Shown here piece by piece: positions 1-7,726 of a DNA stretch of 38,447 nt (position 1 is the first letter of the stretch; each line of letters opens with the position of its first letter). The notes beneath the pieces were generated by a model. It was not told the DNA's origin. It saw only the letters and a program-made list of their open reading frames with translations, and ran no database searches. Source of the stretch: Calditrichota bacterium (GTDB lineage: Bacteria > Calditrichota > Calditrichia > Calditrichales > Calditrichaceae). The stretch covers positions 1-38,447 of the forward strand of contig JAJRSN010000229.1 in NCBI GenBank assembly GCA_024278715.1, read 5' to 3'. Position numbers and translations under genes: made by a program.

Positions 1-454
1 CAATATTTACTTTCCCAACGGGCGGCGCGATCACGGACGCGTGGATTACAAACTGGAGTTTTACGCCGAGCTGCTGAAAATTATTGACGCGCGGCGGAAT
101 CGCGGAGAAAGAGTGATCATAACCGGCGATTTTAATACGGCGCACAAAGAGATCGATCTTAAAAATCCTAAAAACAATCAAAACACATCCGGTTTTTTAC
201 CGCAAGAAAGGGAATGGATCGACCGTTATCTCGAAAACGGCTGGATCGATACCTTTCGTCATTTTTACCCGGATCTTAAAGATCAATACACCTGGTGGAG
301 TTACCGCTTCAACGCCAGAAAGCGGAACATCGGCTGGCGCATCGATTATTTTTTGATTTCCGAAAATTTACTGCCCTTCCTTAAAGAGGCATTTATTCTT
401 CCGGATGTCATGGGCTCGGATCATTGCCCGATCGGTATTGAGCTGAAATTTTGA
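1..454 (+). CDS. xth: Exodeoxyribonuclease III, C-terminal part (5' end outside the window)
   Basis: This is the 3' part of an exonuclease III / AP endonuclease gene. The enzyme cuts DNA 5' to abasic sites in base-excision repair. The reading frame is already open at base 2, and about 13 residues precede the GTG at 41 (they begin NIYFPNGRRDHG), so that GTG is internal and the gene runs in from the left. Visible family motifs are GDFNTAHKEIDL (metal and phosphate site), GWRIDYFL and the catalytic SDHCPIG near the C-terminus. All are typical of ExoIII rather than of a general endonuclease/phosphatase relative. About 151 residues are present of the usual 250-260. The gene converges on the phosphatase gene, with a 40-base gap holding a possible terminator hairpin. 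Function is well supported; only the N-terminus is unseen. Confidence 0.93.
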   Translation, partial: NIYFPNGRRDHGRVDYKLEFYAELLKIIDARRNRGERVIITGDFNTAHKEIDLKNPKNNQNTSGFLPQEREWIDRYLENGWIDTFRHFYPDLKDQYTWWSYRFNARKRNIGWRIDYFLISENLLPFLKEAFILPDVMGSDHCPIGIELKF

Positions 455-471
455 GCAAATCTGCCGTTCGC

Positions 472-496
472 CGGTTTTGACGCCAAACCGTTTATT
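472..496 (+). terminator. Possible terminator after xth
   Basis: CGGTTT (472-477) and AAACCG (485-490) form a 6-bp stem with a 7-nt loop, followed by TTTATT. It lies between two convergent stop codons. The stem is short, so this is only a plausible rho-independent terminator. Confidence 0.35.
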
Positions 497-1307
497 AAAA
501 GCTTTTCAACGCTTCTTTCCGCTTTTTTGCTTTTTCCGTTTCGCTCATTTTCCAGTGGTAATCATAAACCGCGCCTTCCCATTCGCCATACATGGGATTG
601 GGCAGCACAATGAATTTTTTACCGAACTGGTCTTTCAGGCGGTCGGTTTCGTTAAAGCGGTCTTCAACTGTTTTTTTCTCAAACACCTGGGCAAAATCGT
701 TAAGATTGTCACCGATCAAAAGAATAATCTGATGGGTTTTGGCAATGATTTGCCGTCTGCTTTCTTTACTTGAAGTTTCTTTTCTCAAATAAAGATGGCT
801 TTCGGTTGCCTGCGGGAATCCGGCTTTCTGTAGATTACTTAGCGTTTTTTGCAATGTTTTGATTTTGCGGTTGGAAACGTAAAAAATGTCCGCTCCCTTT
901 TGAGCGGCAAATTGCAAAAAGGGTACCGCGCCGGGAATTGCTTTTGCCGCTGCTTTGCCAATCCACTCGTCCCAGCCTGCGGGATAGGATTGATCGGTTT
1001 TGATCAGGTAAGCTTCGTAAGGGCTGTTGTCCAGAAGGGTTTCGTCTATATCCACAATCACCGCGGCTTTTTTACTCGCGGGCAGGGTGTCCAGTGCGGC
1101 ATTCAGTCGAAGTTTGGCAATGTTAAAAGCCTGGTAGCAAAGCGCCCTAACTTCCGCCGCTGTTTGCACGTAAAGCACGGACATCACCAGATGTTCATTT
1201 TTTGAAGATTTTGACGCATCCGGATTTTTGTTTGAGCAATTGAAAACAAAAAAGGCGATGCTAATAAAGGCGAGTAATAAGAACGGACGGGTATTTTTTA
1301 GGTTCAT
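495..1307 (-). CDS. HAD-family acid phosphatase, lipoprotein e(P4)/class B type
   Basis: A 270-residue exported phosphatase of the haloacid dehalogenase superfamily, closest in layout to the 5'-nucleotidase lipoprotein e(P4) family. That family hydrolyses phosphomonoesters or nucleotides at the outer membrane or in the periplasm. The N-terminus has a hydrophobic stretch (residues 9-22) ending in FNC, so Cys24 may be lipidated, although the Asn before it is not a classical lipobox residue. HAD motif I is VDIDETLLD (Asp86 nucleophile, Asp88 acid/base), motif II is YVSNRK near 144-148, and motif III/IV is GDNLNDF (Asp200, Asp204). The length fits the family. It is a single gene on the minus strand with no obvious partner. 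The exact substrate cannot be read from sequence. Confidence 0.85.
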   Translation of the reverse strand: MNLKNTRPFLLLAFISIAFFVFNCSNKNPDASKSSKNEHLVMSVLYVQTAAEVRALCYQAFNIAKLRLNAALDTLPASKKAAVIVDIDETLLDNSPYEAYLIKTDQSYPAGWDEWIGKAAAKAIPGAVPFLQFAAQKGADIFYVSNRKIKTLQKTLSNLQKAGFPQATESHLYLRKETSSKESRRQIIAKTHQIILLIGDNLNDFAQVFEKKTVEDRFNETDRLKDQFGKKFIVLPNPMYGEWEGAVYDYHWKMSETEKAKKRKEALKSF

Positions 1308-1527
1308 GACATATCCTTCCGGTTTGTTTGAATGTCCCGATTTGCCGGGGTTATTTCCGTGGCATGACGTAAAATCCGCTTTAAATACTTGTTAAATCAG
1401 AATTATTTTACGCAAAGATCAAATAATCTTCCAATTATTTTAAAAATAATTTTTTCAATTAAAGGTTTTTTGTCTATCTTAAAATAGGGTCAAATTACCT
1501 TATTTGATTATAAGAAAGGAATTTAAA

Positions 1528-2046
1528 ATGTCCTCCTTGTTTTATTATCCGATTAATTTTTTCAAGAAGCTTTACATCAAAACACTTCTTTTCTTTTTGG
1601 GTAAGGCTTTTGTGGCAGCCGGAAAATTGATTCCCGAAGTTCAGGAAGAATTAAAAAATTTTGAAAACGGTTTGCTGCTCACTATGACCGTCATGCCAAA
1701 CGGACCGGAAATGAAATTACTTTTCTCCGGAGAAAAAATCAGTTTTGCCAAAAAGCTGCCTCAAAGCTCTCCGGAGAGGTTGACCATAACAATCAAATAT
1801 CTTGAAGCGGCTTTTGTTATGTTTACCTTTCGGGAAAGCACTTCTGTCGCTTTTGCGCGATCGCGGATGACAGTAAACGGCGATCTTGGGAAATCAATGG
1901 CTTTTGTCCGTTGTTTGAATTGGGTTGAATTTTATCTTTTGCCGGCGATTTTTGCCCGTCGCGCTTTAAAACGATATCCCGCTCATTCTGTTTTTAAAAA
2001 GACGATGACAAGAGTAAAACTATATTCGAGACTTTTATTTGTTTAA
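1528..2046 (+). CDS. SCP2-like lipid-binding domain protein (hypothetical)
   Basis: A 172-residue protein. I chose ATG 1528 because AGAAAGGA lies 7 bases upstream; an in-frame TTG at 1504 would put that ribosome site inside the gene. Residues 1-30 form a hydrophobic or amphipathic segment. The middle resembles a sterol-carrier-protein-2 fold: LLLTMTVMPNGPEMKLLFSG, then a strand-rich region, then SRMTVNGDLGKSMAFVRC, the usual place for the 'v.GdL..am.l' motif of SCP2 proteins. The C-terminus is basic. It begins a three-gene run, with the alcohol dehydrogenase start 21 bases after its stop, so it probably presents or binds the hydrophobic substrate of that operon. The SCP2 call rests on pattern only; an unrelated membrane-associated protein remains possible. 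Confidence 0.55.
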   Translation: MSSLFYYPINFFKKLYIKTLLFFLGKAFVAAGKLIPEVQEELKNFENGLLLTMTVMPNGPEMKLLFSGEKISFAKKLPQSSPERLTITIKYLEAAFVMFTFRESTSVAFARSRMTVNGDLGKSMAFVRCLNWVEFYLLPAIFARRALKRYPAHSVFKKTMTRVKLYSRLLFV

Positions 2047-2067
2047 TGAAATCGAGGGGAAAACCCG

Positions 2068-3273
2068 ATGTCAAAGACATTTTTTGAATTTTTCAGTCCG
2101 GTTAAAATTTTAGCCGGTTTTAATGCGCTTGAAAATATTCCGTTTGAATTATCGCTTTTAAATGTAAAAGAACCCTTATTAATTACAGATCCCGGGGTGG
2201 AATCGGCTGGTCTTTTAAAATCAGTTGTTCGGGTGTTAAAGGATACCGGAATAAAACCTCCGGAGATTTTTAATGATGTTCCGCAGGATTCTTCCATGTC
2301 CGTGGTGGCAAAGGGAGCAAGCCTGTATCGTGAAAAAGGCTGCGACGGATTGATTGCGCTTGGCGGGGGATCGGTGATTGACACGGCAAAAGGGATTAAT
2401 ATTTTGGTTAGCGAAAACGCGGATGATCTTAAAAAATTTAGCGGGGCGGGAGTTTTGAAGAAACAGTTAAAACCGCTGATGATCATCCCCACAACTGCCG
2501 GAACCGGTTCGGAAACCACGCTTGTGGCGGTTATTACCGATCCGGAAACCGGAAACAAAGTGCCCTTTGTCTCGCATTTTTTAATTCCCGATGTAGCCAT
2601 ACTCGATCCGAGGATGACTCTTACGCTTCCACGGCAATTAACCGCCGCTTCAGCAATGGATACTTTAACTCACGCTGTAGAAGCTTACACGGGCTTGGCA
2701 AATAATACGGTTAGTGATGCGCATGCCTGGTCTGCCGTTCAAGTTGTTTCCGAAAACTTGTTTGCGCTTTTTGAGAAGCCCGATGACCGGCAGCTTCGCT
2801 TGAATCTTTCCGTTGCCGCAACACAGGCGGGAATAGCGTTCTCCAATTCCATGGTTGGCGTGGTTCATACCCTGGGACATTCGGTCGGTGCGGTTTGCCA
2901 TGTGCCGCATGGTATGGCGATGAGCGTTTTATTACCCCACGGATTGGAATACAATCTTGAAAACGGCGGCGAATCGTATGCTAATGCTCTGGGAAAATTG
3001 CTTTTACCCCTTGCCGGAGAAGATACTTATCTGAATACCGCCAAAAACGAAAGACCCGCCGCTGTGATTAAAACGATTCGCGATTGGAAAAACAGGTTGC
3101 AAAAAATATCGGATTTACCCTGTACTCTTAAAGAAACAGGCAGGGTGCAGAAAGACGATCTTGTGCCCATCGTTCAGGTCTCGTTAAGCGATGCTTCATC
3201 CATTTACAATCCGGTTGAAATCGACGCCGAGGACGCATTGAACATTTTGACCAAGGCTTATGAGAATTGCTGA
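2068..3273 (+). CDS. Iron-containing (group III) alcohol dehydrogenase
   Basis: A 401-residue NAD(P)-dependent alcohol dehydrogenase of the iron-activated family (FucO/AdhB type). Nucleotide-binding motifs are GGGSVIDTAKG (about 99-109) and TTAGTGSETT (142-151). The metal site is complete: Asp198 and His202 in DTLTHAVEAY, then His267 and His281 in a segment with the family's 14-residue spacing, ending VPHGMAM. RBS GAGGGG precedes ATG 2068. It sits between the SCP2-like gene (21-base gap) and the aldehyde dehydrogenase (34-base gap to its chosen start), so the operon should carry out alcohol to aldehyde to acid. The substrate cannot be fixed from sequence; the lipid-binding neighbour hints at a medium- or long-chain alcohol. 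Reductive operation is also possible. Confidence 0.93.
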   Translation: MSKTFFEFFSPVKILAGFNALENIPFELSLLNVKEPLLITDPGVESAGLLKSVVRVLKDTGIKPPEIFNDVPQDSSMSVVAKGASLYREKGCDGLIALGGGSVIDTAKGINILVSENADDLKKFSGAGVLKKQLKPLMIIPTTAGTGSETTLVAVITDPETGNKVPFVSHFLIPDVAILDPRMTLTLPRQLTAASAMDTLTHAVEAYTGLANNTVSDAHAWSAVQVVSENLFALFEKPDDRQLRLNLSVAATQAGIAFSNSMVGVVHTLGHSVGAVCHVPHGMAMSVLLPHGLEYNLENGGESYANALGKLLLPLAGEDTYLNTAKNERPAAVIKTIRDWKNRLQKISDLPCTLKETGRVQKDDLVPIVQVSLSDASSIYNPVEIDAEDALNILTKAYENC

Positions 3274-3307
3274 TTTCACGGAATCAGAAAATTTGGAGGG
3301 AACACTA

Positions 3308-4882
3308 ATGTCCGAAACAAGCACGACCAAATGCGTTAATCCCCTTACCGGTGAAATTCTTGGGGAAGTATCGCAGCATTCCACAGAAGATGTTTTAAAG
3401 GCAATCAAAAAAGCGCGGGAAGCTCAAAAAGTCTGGAAAGAATATTCTGTTAAGGAAAGAGTTCTGCGATTAAAACCGATAAAGAATTTTATTGTGGATC
3501 GCGCCGATCAGATTGCGGAGACCATTTCTCGTGATTCGGGCAAAGTGCGTTTGGATGCAATGGTAACCGAAGTCATTAACTCCCTCATGGCGTTAAGTTA
3601 TTACAGCCATAAAGCCCCGGCTTTCTTAAAAGATCGCTGGATTAAGCCCGGGAATCTTCTGATGGCGAATAAGTGGACCAAATTGATTTGTGTGCCTTAT
3701 GGGGTGATCGGAATTATCACGCCCTGGAATTATCCGTTTACAATCGCTTTTTCCGAAATTATTCTGGGATTGATTACAGGCAACGCCATACTTTTTAAAA
3801 CAGCCTCCGAAACTCAGATGGTCGGGCATATTTTGAAAGAAGCGGTAGAACAGGCTGATTTGCCGGAGGGTCTGTTTCATTATTTAAATTTGCCGGGTAC
3901 TGTTGCCGGCGACGCCTTTTTGGAAGCGGGTGTAAATAAATTGTTTTTTACCGGCTCCGTAGCGGTTGGCAAATATCTGATGAAAAAAGCGAGCGAAACA
4001 TTAACGCCCGTCAATCTTGAATTGGGCGGAAACGACGCCATGATTGTCTGTGAAGACGCCGATCTTGAACGCGCCGCAACAGGCGCCGTGTGGGCGGGTT
4101 TCTCAAACGCCGGGCAATCGTGTGGCGGTGTGGAACGAATTTACGTTCATCAAAATGTTTACAAACCGTTTTTAAAAATTTTAAAAAAGAAAATCGAACA
4201 ATTCAGAATAGGGTACCCATTTGGCTTTGATATCGACATGGGCGGAATTACAACTAAAAAACAAATGAATGTTGTTAACCTGCACATTGAAGATGCGCTT
4301 TCCAAAGGAGCAAAAATTTATGCTCAATCCGAACTGCCGGACGATTCAAACTATCAAAATCTAATGCACGCTACCATTCTGACGGACGTGAAACACGACA
4401 TGGATGTGATGCGCCATGAGACCTTTGGACCCGTTGTGGGAGTGATGTCTGTTGAAGATATGGATGAAGCCGTTCGACTGGCTAACGATTCCTATCTCGG
4501 GCTCACGGGCTCGGTCTGGTCGCGTGATCGTAAAAAAGCCGAAGTTATTGCTAGAAAAATTCAAGCCGGCGTGATAACCGTTAACGATCACCTGATGAGT
4601 CACGGGCTGCCGGAAACTTCGTGGGGCGGATTCAAACAAAGCGGTATCGGACGTTCTCATGGTCAATTGGGTTTTTACGAAATGACTCAGCCGCAAATGA
4701 TTGTGCATGATTTTATGCCGGGCGTTAAAAAGAACGTGTGGTGGCATCCGTATTCGCAAAATGTGTACGAAGGCATGAAGGGGATGATCGATTTTCTTTA
4801 CAATCGCAACATTTTTATTAAGATTAAAGGAATGATGAAATTACTGCGCACGTTTTTGCGTACTTTTCGTGCGGGTGAATAA
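3308..4882 (+). CDS. NAD(P)-dependent aldehyde dehydrogenase with basic C-terminal extension
   Basis: A 524-residue ALDH-superfamily enzyme that oxidises aldehydes to acids. ATG 3308 is preferred because GGAGGG lies 7 bases upstream; an upstream ATG at 3260 would overlap the dehydrogenase gene and lacks such a site. Catalytic residues are present: Asn141 in TPWNYP, Glu238 in LELGGN, and nucleophile Cys272 in NAGQSCGG. A coenzyme-loop motif FTGSVAVG precedes them. The last roughly 58 residues (from about 467) extend past the usual core with an aromatic WWHPYSQN stretch and a Lys/Arg-rich amphipathic segment. These could attach the enzyme to the membrane, loosely like the C-terminal helix of fatty-aldehyde dehydrogenases. 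Third gene of the SCP2-ADH-ALDH operon. Superfamily call is firm; substrate is inferred. Confidence 0.93.
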   Translation: MSETSTTKCVNPLTGEILGEVSQHSTEDVLKAIKKAREAQKVWKEYSVKERVLRLKPIKNFIVDRADQIAETISRDSGKVRLDAMVTEVINSLMALSYYSHKAPAFLKDRWIKPGNLLMANKWTKLICVPYGVIGIITPWNYPFTIAFSEIILGLITGNAILFKTASETQMVGHILKEAVEQADLPEGLFHYLNLPGTVAGDAFLEAGVNKLFFTGSVAVGKYLMKKASETLTPVNLELGGNDAMIVCEDADLERAATGAVWAGFSNAGQSCGGVERIYVHQNVYKPFLKILKKKIEQFRIGYPFGFDIDMGGITTKKQMNVVNLHIEDALSKGAKIYAQSELPDDSNYQNLMHATILTDVKHDMDVMRHETFGPVVGVMSVEDMDEAVRLANDSYLGLTGSVWSRDRKKAEVIARKIQAGVITVNDHLMSHGLPETSWGGFKQSGIGRSHGQLGFYEMTQPQMIVHDFMPGVKKNVWWHPYSQNVYEGMKGMIDFLYNRNIFIKIKGMMKLLRTFLRTFRAGE

Positions 4883-5724
4883 AAAGCAACAATGACCGCA
4901 GATGAACATAGATGACGCTGATCGCGCAGATTAATTTTTCCTTATTTGGATTTTTAGTGCTTTAAATAAGAGAATTTGTTTCAATTTCAATATTAAATTC
5001 AATTTTCTTTGTGTTCTTTGTGACTCCTTTGTGTGCTTAGTGGTTATTATTTACCGCAGATTAACCTGATTTCACAGATTGCGCTTATTAAATTGTTGGT
5101 TTTTTGATCCTTAGCGCTTAAAATCAGGAGGGTTTGTTTTAACTGCAATTTTGACTATAGATTTTTCTGATTCCGCAGATTGTGCCGTAACAGAAAAATT
5201 GTGGGATACCTTTTTGATATTCATTGCGATGATTTTGCATTATGTGTAAATATTTCCGCAAAAAGCTATGAAAAAACCGTTTGCGGATCAGATGAAATTC
5301 AACGGGTTTATTTTGCGCCAATCTCATAAAATTTTGATTAAAAGTTTGAATTTTCGTTTTCGGGCAAAGTCTCCGGCTTTTTCGGAAGTGTGATGCAATC
5401 AATATTTCCCGTTTTGGGGTAAAAGACAAAGCGATTTTTCCTGAATTGCTGTGGCGCTTAATTTACAATATTTATCGTCATAAGTCCCTTGTTACATTTC
5501 TAATAAAGTTTTATTCTTTTGCTAACTTTTTATTGCTATTATTTGCAAATGATTTTCAATATTATTATACTTAAATACCGCTATCTAAGATTTGAAAATA
5601 AAATTATTATGCGTGAAAAGACAGTAAATATTCAAAATGGTAAGATTCCCTATATCTTGTCAAGACTCTTTTACCGATTTTGTTTAAATTAAGAATCTAT
5701 TTTAAAACCCGATTAGGAGGCGTT
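4883..5724. repeat. Gene-free spacer with degenerate dispersed repeats
   Basis: I see no convincing gene here. Two diverged copies of a composite unit can be read. Each begins with an ACCGCAGAT...CAGATT phrase (4896-4932 and 5052-5080) and, some distance later, has a TTAGYGCTT...TTTGTTT phrase (about 4953-4982 and 5112-5139). Between them lies a CTTTGTG-rich stretch (5007-5047) with roughly 9- to 10-base spacing. A third CCGCAGATTG occurs near 5173. From about 5460 the DNA is very A+T-rich and presumably carries the promoter of the next gene. A 96-codon minus-strand frame (5139-5429) looks like chance. Confidence 0.6.
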
Positions 5725-7470
5725 ATGCGGAAAACTCTATTTTTATTTTTAGTGGCGTTACTGCCTGTGGCTCTTTTTGCTCAGGCGAGCGATTTATTCA
5801 TTTCCGAGTATATTGAAGGAAGCAGTAATAACAAGGCGTTGGAAATTTTTAACGGAACAGGCAGTCCGGTTGATCTGTCCGTTTATGAGGTGTGGATTAT
5901 CAGCAACGGCGGGAACTGGGCTGAAAAAACCATCAGTTTAAGCGGAACCGTTAACGACGGGGATGTGTATGTGGTTGCCAACAGTTCGGCGGATGCCGCA
6001 ATTTTAAATGAGGCGGATCTAACCACAGGAAGCGCGTCATGGAACGGAGATGACGCCGTGGGTCTGGCAAAAAACGGAACGTTAATTGACGAAGTAGGCG
6101 AGGAGGGCGCGGATCCGGGAACGGGATGGGACGTAGCGGGCGTAACCAACGCCACGGCTAACCATACCTTGATTCGTAAATCCGATATTACTTCGGGATC
6201 GACCGACTGGGCGGCTTCAGCCGGAACCAACGCTGATAACTCGCAATGGATAGTTCATGATCAGGACTATTTTACGGATTTGGGACAGCACACCTTTAAT
6301 CCCTCTAACAATACCACCGTTCAGTTTGCTTCTTCAGCCGCCTCGGTTAATGAAGGCGACGGAACGTACGATCTTGTGGTAACCATTTCTAATCCTGATG
6401 CCACAAACGCTACAACTGCGGATGTCGTTCTGATTTCCGGTGATCCGGCGGATTTAGGCAATTACACCACTCAAACGGTAACCTTTCCCGCAGGAAGTTC
6501 GGATAATCAGATTGTAACAATTACCATTACCGATGATTCCGAATTAGAGGGGGATGAAGATTTTACCTTTGAGCTTCAGAATGTCAGCGGCGGAAATAGC
6601 GCAACCACAGGTTCGCCCTCGCAGTTTGTGTTAACGGTGATTGATAATGAAACCCCGGCAGTGCCCGACATTGTAATCAACGAAATCATGCAAAATCCCA
6701 ATGCTGTGGCTGATAGTGATGGCGAATGGTTCGAATTGTACAACAATGACAGCCAGGCGGTGGATATTAACGGCTGGACGATCAAGGATGACGGAAGCGA
6801 TTCGCATTTAATAGATAACGGCGGTCCGTTGACCATTGATCCGGGCGATTACCTCGTGCTTGGCATTAACGGAGATCAGGCTACTAACGGCGGCGTGGTT
6901 GTGGATTATGTTTACAGCGGATTTACGCTTGCCAACGGCGCGGATGAAGTCGTTTTAATATACAGCGACGGCACAACCGAGGTGGATAGGGTCAATTATG
7001 ACGGAGGAACCACTTTCCCCGATCCCACGGGCGCATCCATGGAATTAAAGAATCCCGGAATGGATAATAATGCGGGCGCTAATTGGGGAGAAGCTCTGTC
7101 CCCTTACGGCGACGGCGATTTAGGCAGCCCCGGAGCGCAGAACAGTATTTTTGTAAGTGTGATTGAAGACAATCCCGTTCTTTCGAGTGACAGCTATCAA
7201 ATTTTTCCGAATTATCCGAATCCCTTCAACCCTTCAACTACAATACGAATCAGCGTTCCTCAACAAACCGCTGATGTTCAGGTTTTGATTTATGACGTTA
7301 CCGGTAAGAAAATCCGCACCTTGTTTAACGGAACGATAAATAAAGGAGCTCACGAGTTTAAATGGAACGGATTTAATGACTTTGGGAGCATGGTTTCCAC
7401 GGGCGTTTATTTTGCGCTTCTGAAAACAAAGAATGCCTCAAAATCCGTCAAAATGATGCTTTTACGTTAA
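5725..7470 (+). CDS. Secreted protein: two lamin-tail-like domains, Calx-beta-like domain, type IX sorting domain
   Basis: A 581-residue exported protein. ATG 5725 is chosen because AGGAGG lies just upstream and the protein then begins with a clean signal peptide (MRKTLFLFLVALLPVALFAQ). Domains in order: lamin-tail-like domain (about 22-150; opens DLFISEYIEGSSNNKALEIF), Calx-beta-like repeat (about 199-308; SVNEGDGTYDLVV and acidic DDSELEGDEDF), second lamin-tail-like domain (about 315-440; IVINEIMQNP, GEWFELYNN), then the C-terminal sorting domain starting at NYPNPFNPST (496) and ending in the basic SVKMMLLR. Lamin-tail domains are common in large secreted nucleases and surface proteins, but no nuclease domain is present, so an adhesive or structural surface role is inferred. 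It stands alone, with a strong terminator after it. Confidence 0.88.
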   Translation: MRKTLFLFLVALLPVALFAQASDLFISEYIEGSSNNKALEIFNGTGSPVDLSVYEVWIISNGGNWAEKTISLSGTVNDGDVYVVANSSADAAILNEADLTTGSASWNGDDAVGLAKNGTLIDEVGEEGADPGTGWDVAGVTNATANHTLIRKSDITSGSTDWAASAGTNADNSQWIVHDQDYFTDLGQHTFNPSNNTTVQFASSAASVNEGDGTYDLVVTISNPDATNATTADVVLISGDPADLGNYTTQTVTFPAGSSDNQIVTITITDDSELEGDEDFTFELQNVSGGNSATTGSPSQFVLTVIDNETPAVPDIVINEIMQNPNAVADSDGEWFELYNNDSQAVDINGWTIKDDGSDSHLIDNGGPLTIDPGDYLVLGINGDQATNGGVVVDYVYSGFTLANGADEVVLIYSDGTTEVDRVNYDGGTTFPDPTGASMELKNPGMDNNAGANWGEALSPYGDGDLGSPGAQNSIFVSVIEDNPVLSSDSYQIFPNYPNPFNPSTTIRISVPQQTADVQVLIYDVTGKKIRTLFNGTINKGAHEFKWNGFNDFGSMVSTGVYFALLKTKNASKSVKMMLLR

Positions 7471-7479
7471 AACAATTAT

Positions 7480-7500
7480 GCCCCCTCGAAGGGGGCTTTT
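7480..7500 (+). terminator. Rho-independent terminator after the lamin-tail gene
   Basis: GCCCCCT (7480-7486), a 3-nt loop and AGGGGGC (7490-7496) give a perfect 7-bp G/C stem followed by TTTT. It lies 10 bases past the stop codon, an ideal position. Confidence 0.85.
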
Positions 7501-7683
7501 CCATATTTCGCCTGAATTATTTTCTTTAATATTGTAAAAAGTCTCAGTTTTAAATCATTATTGTTTTTTTTATCAATCTTTTCAAAAAAAATCCGAATAT
7601 AAAAATAACGTTGAGAATGAAACTAGTTTTCAATATTTTTGTAAAACTATGATATTCATCAAGAATAAATGAATCGAAAACAC

Positions 7684-7689
7684 TATAAT
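7684..7689 (+). promoter_or_regulatory. Possible -10 element upstream of the dockerin-like gene
   Basis: A perfect TATAAT lies about 40 bases before the start codon in an A+T-rich stretch after a terminator. No good -35 match sits 16-18 bases upstream, so the call is tentative. Confidence 0.35.
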
Positions 7690-7726
7690 ATTTATACAAA
7701 GGATTGAATAAGTTTTTGGAGGAAAC

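Noticed and set aside
849..1205. 118-codon plus-strand frame
   Set aside because: It is antisense to the phosphatase gene, whose HAD motifs are intact; the frame shows no motif.
5139..5429. 96-codon minus-strand frame in the gene-free spacer
   Set aside because: No ribosome site, no motif, and it overlaps the repeat phrases; a short plus-strand frame in the same place is equally unconvincing.
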